Shown here piece by piece: positions 1 to 10,004 of a stretch of 54,558 nt of DNA (position 1 is its first letter; each line of letters opens with the position of its first letter). Under the pieces are notes generated by a model. It saw nothing but the letters and a program-made list of their open reading frames with translations, did no database searches and was not told the origin of the DNA. The translations under genes were made by a program, and so were the position numbers. This stretch comes from Nitrosovibrio sp. Nv4 (GTDB taxonomy: Bacteria > Pseudomonadota > Gammaproteobacteria > Burkholderiales > Nitrosomonadaceae), in NCBI RefSeq assembly GCF_900215485.1, contig NZ_OCMZ01000003.1:1-54558 (forward strand), read 5' to 3'.

Positions 1-117
1 CTCGGGACATATTTTAGGGCAACAATTTGAATTTTTTACTATATAAATAATGAGTTCGCCTGCCGAATGGCTCAGGTGAAAAGCTCATCATTTTTCCAAT
101 CTTCACCATCTTAAACC

Positions 118-3100
118 ATGACAACTGAGATCTTTCGTTTTATGACCCTTCGCCCCCCTCAAGAGGTGGGTCCTGAAACAGTAATGAAAAATATTTTTAA
201 TCTAAATGATTCAACGAGTGACTTTATAGAATTGTTAGTTCAACAGAAAAGGGCCGATTCGAGGGCTGGCATCGAAAAATTGGTTCAAGGATTTATCAGA
301 TCAAATAATTCAGGATTTATTGACTCTCGAAAAAAAATCGATGTCAAGTTCTTATCATTCTATGAATCTTTATTAAAGTTGAGAGAAAAAGAATTTCATA
401 AAGCAGCAAAAGATTTATTTATCAAAATATTTCATGTGGAACCGGAAAAATTTGTCCAACAGGATGATTTCAATGAGGTTATCTTAAAAGTAACTGATAG
501 CATAGTGATTGCGGCAATTGAGCAGAACGTCGAGTCTAGAGTTCGAAGTTTGTTAATAAGCCTAGCCAAAACACTTGGCCTGATCCAGAAGCTTCCATAT
601 TTGGAAGAAAATCAAGTTTATTCAAAAGCAGACTTTCTCTCGCAGATAATTATATTGCCTGAAGGCATATTTCCTTTGCCAACCATCAAACAAGATCTAT
701 CTGAACTACTCAGAGCCGAAGGGGAAAGGCTTGAAAAGATTGCCAATAACCAAGCAGAATTGCTAAGACTTTCGAGAGAATTAACAGCTAATCGTAATGC
801 TGTTAATGATTTGTTAACAACTTTTGAGAAAAGCATAGCTCAGCCTAATCCAGCTAAAGCCGGCTCAACGCCGCACTCAGTTACGGCAAATAGAGATATG
901 GCTCATAACGGTTTCGGACTTTCGGAGGGAGCCGCAGATAATCTCCGTCAGGAAACAAAGGCCACTTTGAGAAAGATTGGCCTTGAGCCATCCAATATTG
1001 ATGTAGCTATGGCAATTTCTTTAATTGAAAAACAATCAAGAGAAATAAACAAAAAGTTGTACGCCAGCCGAAGCTCAATGAGATATATGGTAAGTATCGG
1101 AAACAATCTGATAGCAAGCGATATTTTGGTGGGCGAAATGCCCATCGAACTTGAAAATCCGGTAACAGAACCAGGTACTCCTGGTGTTTGTCCGCCTGTT
1201 CCGGCTACAAATATCACTGATGAAGTAACAGTTCCGCATGGAACCCATGGCGAGGCACGGGTTTTAGGCTTTGCCGACTTGATGGTCGTCGAGCAGGAAT
1301 TACTAGGTTATCGACTGGGCGAAATTGCTCATATTGAAAATGTCTTAAAAAGCGAGATTAGGGAACGTCGATTTAGAACTATGACCACTACTGAACGATC
1401 GACCCTGACAGAAACTGAAGTGACCAATGAGAAAATACAAGACCTTGTCTCCACTGAGAGATTTGAATTACAAACTGAATCAGAAAAGGTTATTAACGAA
1501 AATACTAGCACCGAAGTAGGCCTAACAGTTAACGCATCCTACGGACCTTCGGTAGATGCAACTTCCAATTTCAACTGGACAAATAGTAGTGCTAAGCAAG
1601 AATCAAATCGTGCTTCTGCAACCTTTGCCCGTGATACGACCACCCGTGCCACTAGCAAGATACAGAAAAGGACATTGGAACGCCAATTTGTTAGAACAGT
1701 AAATGAAATAGAAGAAAGAAATAAACATTCTTTTGATAATAAAGATGGTCCGGAAAATATTTCCGGCGTTTATCGATTTGTAGATAAAATTTACAAGGCT
1801 CAAATCGTTAACTACGGCAAACGATTGATGTTGGAATTTATGGTTCCCGAACCGGCAGCTTTTTTGCGGTATGCGATGAGCAAACAACCCATCGACACAG
1901 TAACTCAAGTAAAACCTGAACCCCCCGGATATTGCCAAAACAATAATTTCATCGCTTTGCAGCCCCAACATATTGAGAGAGACAAATATATGGGTTGGGT
2001 AAGCCAATACTTAGCAGAAGACATTGAGCCTCCTCCACCTTTAACGCTCGTAATAAGTGAGAAGAAAAATAAAGACATTGCTGGAGAAGGAAGAAAACTT
2101 AGTTCAGACAGTTTTGATATCCCTATTACCGAGGGCTATATACCACAGGCCGCTCACATAAATATCTATGGCGAAACACAAGATTTAGAAGGAGAAGGAG
2201 TCACCGTGCATCAAGTCGTCGTCCAAGTTCAGAACGAACAGCTTACCTATGTCGAGCCCGGTGATGATAGGGTTGATCCCCTTCCCCTTCTAACACCAAC
2301 AACTGGCAAAATACCGATTACCATAAATTCCAATGCTTTCCACAATTATGGAGTCCTAGTCAGCGTCCTTTGCACGTGTTCAGAGGAAAAGTTCGAAGCG
2401 TGGCAAATCAAAACCTACAATTTGATCATGAATGCCTACAACGACCAGAAAAGTCGTTACGACAACGCAGTTGAGACAGCGCGAATACGGGATTCCAATA
2501 TTACCGGAACCAATCCGTTAATGAATCGTGAATGTGAGAAAAGTGAATTGAAGAAAGGCTGTATCTCGCTACTCACAGCCCAAAGTTTTGAAACCTTTGA
2601 TGCCATGAGACGCAATGTTGCTCCGCTTGGCTATCCTGAAATAGCCTTTGCCGATGCCAAAGCTGAAGGCAGATATATCCAGTTTTTTGAGAATGCCTTC
2701 GAATGGACCAACATGACCTACATTTTTTACCCTTACTTTTGGGGCAAAAAAGATGATTGGGTCACGATCTCGCAAATTTCAGATAATGATCCGCTATACA
2801 CGCGCTTTTTGCAAGCGGGTGCGGCCAGAGTACAAGTGCCTGTTCGACCGGGCTTTGAAACCAGCCTGCTTCACTATCTGGAAATTGGAGAAATCTGGTA
2901 TGGCGAAGGCACTCTAGTCAATGCCGAAGACGGCGTTGCTGATCCCCTGCATCTATCTGTTTTGGCCGAATTAAAAGAACAACTCGGCAATCAAAACATA
3001 GAAGGTAAAGGACGGCTGACCGTGCAAAAAGATGTTACAAAAGTAACCGGTATAGAGACTGAGTTCATCGATAGCGATGAGAACAAACGCATTATCATCA

Positions 3101-3312
3101 AGGACAAAACCTACGTAATCAGCGAAGTAATCAGCCCAACCGAAATACACCTGACCCAAAAGTATTTGGATGAGAGTGAAAGGGGTGTGCGCTATTCCAT
3201 CGGCGTTAAATTGGTTGGCAACCCGTGGGAAGTGAAACTGCCAACTGACCTAGTGATGATTGACGAATATAAAACCTTGCCGGAGATCAATGCGGCCATC
3301 CAGAATGGCTAA
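118..3312 (+). CDS. Large protein of unknown function (1064 aa)
   Basis: I do not recognise this protein. It has no signal peptide or clear membrane segment. Residues about 30-280 look helical and charged. Around residues 420-560 there is a Thr/Glu/Ser-rich stretch (MTTTERSTLTETEV and following) that could form a long coiled coil with a beta-rich insert. Near the C-terminus (about 960-1045) the pattern GKGRLTVQKDVTKVTG ... KTYVISEVISPTEIHLTQKY resembles a small beta domain often found in phage tail-fibre and baseplate-associated proteins; that link is inference. No enzyme motif is visible. The DNA is more AT-rich than the plasmid backbone, which suggests separate acquisition. The ATG at 118 has no strong ribosome binding site. 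A short hairpin (CCGGG/CCCGG, 3337-3350) follows the stop but has no T-run. No partner gene is evident. Confidence 0.75.
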   Translation: MTTEIFRFMTLRPPQEVGPETVMKNIFNLNDSTSDFIELLVQQKRADSRAGIEKLVQGFIRSNNSGFIDSRKKIDVKFLSFYESLLKLREKEFHKAAKDLFIKIFHVEPEKFVQQDDFNEVILKVTDSIVIAAIEQNVESRVRSLLISLAKTLGLIQKLPYLEENQVYSKADFLSQIIILPEGIFPLPTIKQDLSELLRAEGERLEKIANNQAELLRLSRELTANRNAVNDLLTTFEKSIAQPNPAKAGSTPHSVTANRDMAHNGFGLSEGAADNLRQETKATLRKIGLEPSNIDVAMAISLIEKQSREINKKLYASRSSMRYMVSIGNNLIASDILVGEMPIELENPVTEPGTPGVCPPVPATNITDEVTVPHGTHGEARVLGFADLMVVEQELLGYRLGEIAHIENVLKSEIRERRFRTMTTTERSTLTETEVTNEKIQDLVSTERFELQTESEKVINENTSTEVGLTVNASYGPSVDATSNFNWTNSSAKQESNRASATFARDTTTRATSKIQKRTLERQFVRTVNEIEERNKHSFDNKDGPENISGVYRFVDKIYKAQIVNYGKRLMLEFMVPEPAAFLRYAMSKQPIDTVTQVKPEPPGYCQNNNFIALQPQHIERDKYMGWVSQYLAEDIEPPPPLTLVISEKKNKDIAGEGRKLSSDSFDIPITEGYIPQAAHINIYGETQDLEGEGVTVHQVVVQVQNEQLTYVEPGDDRVDPLPLLTPTTGKIPITINSNAFHNYGVLVSVLCTCSEEKFEAWQIKTYNLIMNAYNDQKSRYDNAVETARIRDSNITGTNPLMNRECEKSELKKGCISLLTAQSFETFDAMRRNVAPLGYPEIAFADAKAEGRYIQFFENAFEWTNMTYIFYPYFWGKKDDWVTISQISDNDPLYTRFLQAGAARVQVPVRPGFETSLLHYLEIGEIWYGEGTLVNAEDGVADPLHLSVLAELKEQLGNQNIEGKGRLTVQKDVTKVTGIETEFIDSDENKRIIIKDKTYVISEVISPTEIHLTQKYLDESERGVRYSIGVKLVGNPWEVKLPTDLVMIDEYKTLPEINAAIQNG

Positions 3313-3595
3313 GTCTAAATGGCTGAGTCTAGATGACCGGGTCTGCCCGGATACTAACTACTAACGGCATCTTCCCCGCCAGTATATTGACCTTCATCTG
3401 GTTTGGTTGATCCTTTTTACAACACCGACTGTCCGGACACCTGCACTAGCAGAACGGCCTGTAAAAAGCGGGTATACAGCGGATATATAAACGTTCTGGG
3501 CAATTCAAGAGTTAATCTGGCTCTAGGCGCGTTTCCCCAAAATAAAACACACCCCGTCTCTTTGCTGCGAACGAAGAAAATCGCGAAGAAAAAGG

Positions 3596-5212
3596 ATGGT
3601 CAAAAGCTCGGACGGTACCATGGATAATGATCCAATCACGCCCCTCACGACCCTCTCGCAGGATTGTAAGAACGGGCTGAAGAACATGCGGGTGGCAGTA
3701 GTTGGGGCCGGACTGGGCGGCCTGATGGCCGCCCTGCGGCTCAGCCAGCATGGCGTCGAAGTGAAGGTATATGAAGCGCATCCACAGATAGGGGGGCGCG
3801 TTTGCAGCAATCGCAAGATTGTCCCTGGGTGCATTATCGAGGAGGGGGCGGAATTGATTGGCTCGTTCCATACCGCGTGGCTGAAATTGGCCCGGAAGTA
3901 TGGCATCGCAGTGATCAACCGGATGGGGGACCGGGAGTACGAACGAGCAGGCTTGAATTTGAAACTCCGACTGGATAATACGAAGGACCTGACATGGCCA
4001 GAAATCGATCAGCTCACTAATGATGTCAATCAGGTGCTGGAGTCGATTGCCAATGAGGCAGCAAAGATTACGCAAGAGACCTGTCCGTGGAAGGAAAGTA
4101 ACCCATTCTTTCTGGGTCTGCTGATGGTTTACGACCACATGACCGTAAAACAGGCGCTAATCAACAAGCACAAGGTCAGTCCGTACAATCCGAAACAGCA
4201 GCGGCTGTGGAAGATGCTGGAGTTATTACTGGTCAACAATGAACTCTCTCAACTGGACGAAATGAACTATCTGGGTCTGCTGTTAAAAGTGAAGGGAGGG
4301 CAGAGCGAGCGGTTCGAGATCGAAGATCATAGTCCAACGGGGTATTGGGACGAATTGGAGATTTTTCGCTGCGCCGATGGAAGCCAGCGCTTGGCCGATG
4401 AAATGTGCAATGAGATCAAAAAAAACAGGGGCGTTTTTGAGCTAGAAAGAGCGGTCACACAAATCGACATTCACTCGCAGGATGTGCAGCTGACGACGCA
4501 GCCGGTTGCTTGGCCGAGGGGGAATTTAGGCAGCGTGAGGGCCCAAGCGAGTTTTGATTACGTAGTGCTGGCGATCCCGCCTACCGTGTGGCACCACGTG
4601 ACGATCCGAGACAACGACAATCCGGTGGATCTCAAGGCGGAGATTGGCGACATGGGAAAAGGCCTGGCAGTGAAGTTCTTCAGTAGATTTAATAGCCGGT
4701 TCTGGATCACGGAAAAGATCCCATCCGCTCCGAGCGGCGGGACCCTCAAGCTTGGTCAGATTTGGGAGGGCACCGATAACCAGATGCAGACTAAAGGCAA
4801 AGACGTCATGCTGAACGTCTTTGCCGGGCCCCTCTTGCCCGACCCACTGAAAGGTTACCGTCCGCCCAAAGAGCCCGAAATGAAGCGCGAGCTGAGGAAA
4901 CTCTATCCCAGCTATTTTACAAAGCTAGTCACCCCTTCTTTTTATAAGGATTGGCCGGAGGAGCCCTTCATCGAGACCGGTTTCTGGGCGCCAAAACCAA
5001 ACGGCGAGATCTTCAAGGTTGGTCCAAAGCTCAACATCGCGTTCCATAAGCGGCTGTACTTTGCCGGGGAACACACATACGTTTCCTATTTCGGCTACAT
5101 GGAAGGGGCACTGCGCTCCGGCATTCGCGCGGCAAACCTGCTGATGCGCGAATCATGCGGGATGACAGTGAATCCCTGTCCCCCACCCCCGCCTGAGGTG
5201 AGGGTAGCATAG
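3596..5212 (+). CDS. FAD-dependent amine oxidase family protein
   Basis: Probably a flavin amine oxidase of about 538 aa that oxidises an amine or amino-acid substrate with FAD. An N-terminal Rossmann dinucleotide fold is clear: VAVVGAGLGGLMAALRLSQ near residue 33, followed by the acidic end of strand 2 (VYEAH) and an IGGRV motif, as in monoamine oxidases and amino-acid oxidases. The C-terminal FAD-contact motif LYFAGEHTYVSYFGYMEGAL (about residue 486) is also typical. Length matches the family. The start is uncertain because the ATG at 3596 has an AAAAAGG too close to it, while ATGs at 3620 and 3686 have no better site; the Rossmann fold begins just after 3686. The substrate cannot be told from sequence. 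It has no evident functional link to the transfer genes and is accessory cargo. Confidence 0.85.
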   Translation: MVKSSDGTMDNDPITPLTTLSQDCKNGLKNMRVAVVGAGLGGLMAALRLSQHGVEVKVYEAHPQIGGRVCSNRKIVPGCIIEEGAELIGSFHTAWLKLARKYGIAVINRMGDREYERAGLNLKLRLDNTKDLTWPEIDQLTNDVNQVLESIANEAAKITQETCPWKESNPFFLGLLMVYDHMTVKQALINKHKVSPYNPKQQRLWKMLELLLVNNELSQLDEMNYLGLLLKVKGGQSERFEIEDHSPTGYWDELEIFRCADGSQRLADEMCNEIKKNRGVFELERAVTQIDIHSQDVQLTTQPVAWPRGNLGSVRAQASFDYVVLAIPPTVWHHVTIRDNDNPVDLKAEIGDMGKGLAVKFFSRFNSRFWITEKIPSAPSGGTLKLGQIWEGTDNQMQTKGKDVMLNVFAGPLLPDPLKGYRPPKEPEMKRELRKLYPSYFTKLVTPSFYKDWPEEPFIETGFWAPKPNGEIFKVGPKLNIAFHKRLYFAGEHTYVSYFGYMEGALRSGIRAANLLMRESCGMTVNPCPPPPPEVRVA

Positions 5213-5397
5213 GAAGAAGAAATTACCGACCCGTTCCCGCTTAATCTTTCCACTTTGTCCAGTATGATGAACATTTCCGCAAAGACTTTGTTGCTGTGTG
5301 CGGTTTCCTACAGACAACGAGACGATCACATTACAGCATAGAAGATAAAGAAAGAGTTACTTTCTCTAAACGATGCAATATGCAAGGAGATGTGACG

Positions 5398-5847
5398 ATG
5401 GTGGATGACGAAACTCGGCAGTGCCCTTTTTGCAAGGAGCAAATCAATTCGGAAGCAACCAAATGCAAATATTGCGCCTCACGGGTAGAACCAGCACGAC
5501 CGCAACACCGTGGGCAATGCCCATTTTGTAAGGAAGCGATCAATCCTGAGGCGCTGATATGCAAGCACTGTAAATCAAATCTTCAAGTATCGAAGGATTG
5601 TGCCTGCTCGCATGAACGCCCATTTACATTTATGATGGGACACCCTAATTTGGGTGGCTTCTCAGACGCAAGACCCCACACCGCCTCTTTGAGTACCATG
5701 CAGAGGCAGCGACAGTGTGAAACGTGGTGTTATGGTTCTACTCTCATGTGTGCGTGCCCAGTAAATATACCTGGTTTGGGTCAGGGCATCATCATCTATG
5801 CATGTGGAACGTGCATAGATGATCCGATCTTCAATGCCTTCGCATAA
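5398..5847 (+). CDS. Double zinc-ribbon protein (149 aa)
   Basis: Two near-identical zinc-ribbon repeats are visible, CPFCKEQINSEATKCKYC and CPFCKEAINPEALICKHC, each with two CxxC knuckles. A third Cys-rich part follows (CACSHERP, WCYGSTLMCACP, CGTC). The ATG at 5398 is preferred over a longer reading from 5296 because AAGGAG lies 8 nt upstream of it. Such ribbons bind zinc and often mediate protein or nucleic-acid contacts, but the function here is unknown. The last codons (about PIFNAFA then stop) run directly, in the same frame, into an IS3-family transposase remnant. The natural C-terminus may therefore have been lost or altered by that insertion. Confidence 0.6.
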   Translation: MVDDETRQCPFCKEQINSEATKCKYCASRVEPARPQHRGQCPFCKEAINPEALICKHCKSNLQVSKDCACSHERPFTFMMGHPNLGGFSDARPHTASLSTMQRQRQCETWCYGSTLMCACPVNIPGLGQGIIIYACGTCIDDPIFNAFA

Positions 5848-6159
5848 TCTATTGAGGACCTGGTTTGTCGGGAGAAGCGGCGTACGGTCGGCAATGCGCT
5901 TAATAACGCTCTGGCTGAGAACTTCTTCGCCAGCCTGGAGTGTGAGTTCATCGATCTCAGAACCTTCAAAGCTCGTACCGAGGTCCGGCTCACAGTATTT
6001 ACCTGGATCGAAGGCTGGTATAACCCTAGGGAGCGTATAGCACTCGGATACCTCTCACCCACGAACTTCGAAAGGAGATCACCAACCTCTCTTCCCGAAT
6101 TCAATGTCCGGCATAACGAACTCGAGTACAGCACCATACCTTGTCAATCGAGTTCCTAA
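5848..6159 (+). pseudogene. IS3-family transposase (OrfB) C-terminal remnant
   Basis: Translation directly after the stop at 5845-5847 gives a recognisable rve/DDE transposase C-terminus: NALAENFFASLECEFIDL, then FTWIEGWYNPRERIALGYLSP. This is the usual NALAESFF...EC.LI and WIE.WYNP.RRHSALGYLSP signature of IS3-family OrfB. One codon of the RRHSALGY motif is missing, and the N-terminal part with the first two Asp residues is absent. There is no start codon, so it cannot make an active transposase. No matching inverted repeat or left half was found nearby. It marks an old insertion at the edge of the zinc-ribbon gene. Confidence 0.75.
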
Positions 6160-6306
6160 CCGTCCAGAAGGACTAAAGTGTGATGGTATCTGCAGTCGTG
6201 TGACAGGGTTTGGTTGAAATTCGCACTCATCATTATGAATGATAACGTCCTTTATCATTCATAGATCTTTTAGCAAAAATAGTTATACAACAAAGCGAAT
6301 CACCAG

Positions 6307-8217
6307 TTATCCACCCTCAACTACGAAGCCCATTTCTTTAAGGAACCTTGAAGGAGCTTTTTGCCAACCGTTGTATTTTCCGGCATAGGTAAGAGTCAGC
6401 GTCTCCATCGTTCTGGTAATGGCTACGAAACAATTTCTTCGCTCTTCCTGCATTTCACGGCTGTCATCTCCAGCCTTTCTAGCCTGAAAAGAGGGAAGCT
6501 GATCCTCAGCAAGGCCGACCAGGTATACATGAGAAAACTCCATTCCCTTACAGGCGTGAATGGTTAAGCAACGTACTGCTGAGGAAGGCGCCTCTGGCGT
6601 TTTGTTGGCCAGCGCAACCTCCTGAAGGAATTGCCTTAAAGACAGAGCATAAGCATCGCTTTCTCCGCCTAGATCTCGGATGATTCCGAGCCAAACATCT
6701 CGCTCTGCCGGATAATCAGCGAAAGCTTCGCTGCCTTCGGTATGAAGCTCAATATCCTCTAGCTTGTCAAAATATTCAAAGACTCGCCTCAAGAAGTCTG
6801 AGTACTGGCCTTGCATCAGCTCTTGGACAGCCTCGCAAAAGCTTGTTATCTCTGCAGACTGTTGCTCCAGCAGGAGCGCGAGCGCTTCCAGATAGTCTCC
6901 ATTAGCCTGGGCTGCCCACGCTGCCAAGTTTTCAGGCTCAATGTGGATCCCTCGGCAATCGGATAGGGCCTTAATTAGGGCGGCAGCAATCTCATTATCC
7001 GAGCGAACAGCTGCCAATTTAAGTGCCGCCATTACAAAACGTAGCGGCGCACTTTCAAACTGTGACTTTCGACGCTGAACATGTGATTCGACATTAACCG
7101 TCGTTAGTGCGCTGCCCACGCGCTCAAGCAACTTAGTATTTCTGGCAACAACCACAATCTCGCGTGGTGCTGCCCCGACACGAATGCGCTGAGCAATTTG
7201 CTCTGCAACCCATCCTGCCTCTTTTACTTCGTCGGTGAATTGTTTCACTACAACAGGAGAGGTAGATGCCAGTTGACGCATAGCCTCTAGAGGTTTTTTC
7301 CCTGCGGCGCGGTCGCCATTGTGCGCGATGAGGGCATTGGCTAGATAAACGACCTCAGCAGGGCAACGGTAATTTTCTGGCAACTGGATAGTCTTTAGAT
7401 CGTAATGGCGCTCTAGTTCACTAATACGAGCTGGGCTTGCGCCATTCCACTGATAAATAATTTGGTCATCATCCCCAACGATGAAAATATTCGAGTCTCT
7501 TTGCGGTGCCAGCGCGCGGAGAATCCGATATTGGACGGTATTTGTATCCTGAAACTCGTCTACACAGATGTACCGATAGACAGTCTGAAGCTGCTTCGCG
7601 ACGCGTGGCCTTTCACGAAGAAGTTCTTCACAAAAGTACAGGATGGCATCGTAGTCCAGACAGTTTTGATGCTTCAATAGCTCCTTGTAAGCACTAAACA
7701 GCGCTAGCAATTGCTGCCCCATCGCCGAGTCCTTCAGCAGGGAAGGAACATTGACGTCTGGAATCGCGCTCCTGAATAGGAAATTGAGCGCAGTGAGCGC
7801 CTTTTCGGCAGAGACGAATTTCGTAAACTCGTCTGCTCGCTTTGTGAGCAACGACTTAACCAGAGCAAGTCGCTCCGAATCTTCGATGATTTCAAACTCT
7901 GGACTCAACCCAAAGTGACTACCATGTTGGCGGAGGATGTCAGCGGCGAATGAATGGAAGTTAGTAAGGAGTGCTCTGTTGCGCGCATCAGGAACAAGCG
8001 CAAACAGACGTTCTCGCATCTCGCTGGCGGCCTTGCGGGTGAATGTCAAGCAGAGAATCCGGTACGACTCATCCGCGCTCTCCTCTACCAATCGAGCAGT
8101 TCGTGAAGTCAAGGTGGCTGTCTTGCCGGATCCTGGCCCGGCAAGTACCAACAATGGACCTGTATTCCACTGAGCTGCGGTCAACTGGTTTGCATTGAGC
8201 TTCCTCAGGTAATCCAT
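6307..8217 (-). CDS. gajB: UvrD/Rep-like helicase, GajB component of Gabija
   Basis: Superfamily 1 helicase of 636 aa. Motifs visible in order: Walker A (LVLAGPGSGKTATLTSR), GIVa-like region, DEFQDTNTVQYR (motif II), VGDDDQIIYQWNGA (motif III), LPENYRCP (motif IV region), CLTIHACKGMEFSHVYLVG (motif V) and VAITRTMETL (motif VI). The ATG at 8217 is chosen because AAGGAG lies just upstream inside the preceding gene and the start overlaps that gene's stop as TAATG, implying translational coupling. A longer reading from 8259 lacks this. The partner directly upstream is an OLD-like ATPase/TOPRIM nuclease, so the pair matches the two-gene Gabija anti-phage system, in which GajB is thought to sense DNA ends produced in infection and activate GajA. 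It is longer than the best-known GajB (about 500 aa). Confidence 0.85.
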   Translation of the reverse strand: MDYLRKLNANQLTAAQWNTGPLLVLAGPGSGKTATLTSRTARLVEESADESYRILCLTFTRKAASEMRERLFALVPDARNRALLTNFHSFAADILRQHGSHFGLSPEFEIIEDSERLALVKSLLTKRADEFTKFVSAEKALTALNFLFRSAIPDVNVPSLLKDSAMGQQLLALFSAYKELLKHQNCLDYDAILYFCEELLRERPRVAKQLQTVYRYICVDEFQDTNTVQYRILRALAPQRDSNIFIVGDDDQIIYQWNGASPARISELERHYDLKTIQLPENYRCPAEVVYLANALIAHNGDRAAGKKPLEAMRQLASTSPVVVKQFTDEVKEAGWVAEQIAQRIRVGAAPREIVVVARNTKLLERVGSALTTVNVESHVQRRKSQFESAPLRFVMAALKLAAVRSDNEIAAALIKALSDCRGIHIEPENLAAWAAQANGDYLEALALLLEQQSAEITSFCEAVQELMQGQYSDFLRRVFEYFDKLEDIELHTEGSEAFADYPAERDVWLGIIRDLGGESDAYALSLRQFLQEVALANKTPEAPSSAVRCLTIHACKGMEFSHVYLVGLAEDQLPSFQARKAGDDSREMQEERRNCFVAITRTMETLTLTYAGKYNGWQKAPSRFLKEMGFVVEGG

Positions 8218-9941
8218 TAAGGTCTCCTTGCCAATACGATGGCTTTCATGACCGCACACTTAAGGGCTGGAGGTACAGAGGCTGGCCCACCGACTCGCAT
8301 CGCTTCTACAACAGCGTATGCTGCATTTATCTTCTCCGGAATGCAGTTGGAAATTTGTTCTGGGTAGGCAGGATCTTCCTTAGGCACCGTCAAATTGTTC
8401 TTTTTCATCTGGTGTGAGGCTAATCTCTCATAGACGGCAAGAAAGCCATTCGCAGCCAAATAAGGTTCAATAGAAGTTGCGCCGGCCAGAAATGAAATAT
8501 GCCTCCATTCTCTCTTAGGGATGCCCGGGACGCGACCCCTCGCTTTCTTTACGTCACTCAAACCTTGTGTATCAGCATCTGTGAGGCAATGCCAGGCGAT
8601 ACCTAAAGAGTTTGCTGCCTCCAAGAAGAAATCTATGTCTCCCTGTCGGTATTCAACACATCGTACTCCCGCCTGTTCTAGGTCCAGGCCCAACACTTCA
8701 GCAGCACCGGAGAAAAGGATGGCCTCGGTCTCGCCCTCCCCAAGTAGCCAACAGCGCGCGAACAACAATTCGCCACGAGTACGACGTACTAAGAAATCGA
8801 ATTTCTGACGCTCCTTCTTGCGTAACAGATCAGGTGGAAGTGTACCTACACAGACCTCGTTTCTCTTACGGTAGAGGCGGCGAATTGAATCCACCTCAAT
8901 TTCAGAGAGAAGATCCCCAGAATGGGTTGCGATTAGCTTCTGCCCTTTGATGTTCCGAATTGTTTTCCACAAAGCGCGAACGGCGCTTGGATGCAAGTGA
9001 GCCTCTGGTTCCTCCAGCGCAACAATTGGCTGTGAATCCTTTACTCCTTGTTTGCGCCCCAGCTCAGATCGAAGAAAGGCATCAAACAACATCAGAACGG
9101 TGAGGCTCTGTGTCCCTTCACCGTGTTTTCCGATGGGCAAACGGGCGCCAGTGGCGGAAGCGATACTAACCTGAGTACGGTTTAGCATATCGAAGATGCG
9201 TGCGGGAATAGCGTCCACACTAACGACGTCGTGCTGACCAAGCGCCACAAGATCCTGCACTTTGGACAAATGCTCCCGAATATCCTTGAAAGTTCCGTGC
9301 GCCTCGATGATTTCTGCGTTGATAGCTTGGAGCTGAATCTCAATTTCTGCCTTTTTTGTCGGGGTGATCTGTGAATTCTTCACAAACGGCGACCAGAACT
9401 GTGAGGTTCTTGAAAATTCCTTGCCGGCATCACGAAGCGCAGAAAGATAAAATAGGGGACGCAACTGTTGCAATGCTGACAACCGGCCTCTACTTTTGCC
9501 AGGCAGCGGCTTTCCGGTAGAATCCAGAAAGTCGAAGCTCGTATCAATTTCCTGAGTAACCGTCGAGAACTCCGACGTCAAGCGAAGTTGAACTCTCGAG
9601 CGGTCATCCGGCATCAGCATCACAATGTTGGCATCTCCACCTAACTGCCTTTCGATTTCCTCCGACCATTCACCCAGCTTTGACTCCTCGAATGTTAGTG
9701 TGATCGAAATTGGCTTGGCTGTTGTGGGATCGGCAGATACGCCATCCAAGTGAAAGTCAAACTCATCAAAGACTGGCATCTTGCCGCTTGAACGCAGATA
9801 CTGAAGGCAGGCGCGAAGCGCATGCAAAATAGTTGTCTTGCCGCTGTTGTTCTCCCCAATCAGAACCGTTGTTCCGCCTAGAGCAAGATCAAGTGACCTA
9901 ATGCCGCGGAAATTTTCAATCTCCAGTCGAGTCAGCAACAT
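8217..9941 (-). CDS. gajA: OLD-family ATPase/TOPRIM nuclease, GajA component of Gabija
   Basis: Protein of 574 aa, about the usual GajA length. The N-terminal ABC-type ATPase starts LEIENFRGIRSLDL with Walker A GENNSGKTTILHAL. The signature-like GEGTQSLTVLML and Walker B with following Glu (PIVALEEPEAHLHP), then ATHSGDLL, complete the ATPase. The C-terminal TOPRIM nuclease has LLGEGETEAIL (conserved Glu) and LTDADTQG (Asp pair). In described Gabija systems GajA is a sequence-specific DNA nicking enzyme held inactive by ATP. The start is ATG at 9941 with AGGGAG 7 nt upstream; TTG at 9944 is in frame but closer to that site. It is translationally coupled to gajB by a one-base stop/start overlap. 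An isolated OLD nuclease is the alternative, but the helicase neighbour favours Gabija. Confidence 0.87.
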   Translation of the reverse strand: MLLTRLEIENFRGIRSLDLALGGTTVLIGENNSGKTTILHALRACLQYLRSSGKMPVFDEFDFHLDGVSADPTTAKPISITLTFEESKLGEWSEEIERQLGGDANIVMLMPDDRSRVQLRLTSEFSTVTQEIDTSFDFLDSTGKPLPGKSRGRLSALQQLRPLFYLSALRDAGKEFSRTSQFWSPFVKNSQITPTKKAEIEIQLQAINAEIIEAHGTFKDIREHLSKVQDLVALGQHDVVSVDAIPARIFDMLNRTQVSIASATGARLPIGKHGEGTQSLTVLMLFDAFLRSELGRKQGVKDSQPIVALEEPEAHLHPSAVRALWKTIRNIKGQKLIATHSGDLLSEIEVDSIRRLYRKRNEVCVGTLPPDLLRKKERQKFDFLVRRTRGELLFARCWLLGEGETEAILFSGAAEVLGLDLEQAGVRCVEYRQGDIDFFLEAANSLGIAWHCLTDADTQGLSDVKKARGRVPGIPKREWRHISFLAGATSIEPYLAANGFLAVYERLASHQMKKNNLTVPKEDPAYPEQISNCIPEKINAAYAVVEAMRVGGPASVPPALKCAVMKAIVLARRP

Positions 9942-10004
9942 CAATGCGCTCCCTTCTTGCCGCGCACTTTTCGGAAATCAAACATTGTTATCAGATCACC
10001 CTCT

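Noticed and set aside
3403..3627. Open frame between the 1064-aa gene and the amine oxidase
   Set aside because: No ribosome binding site or domain; overlaps the more convincing amine oxidase start.
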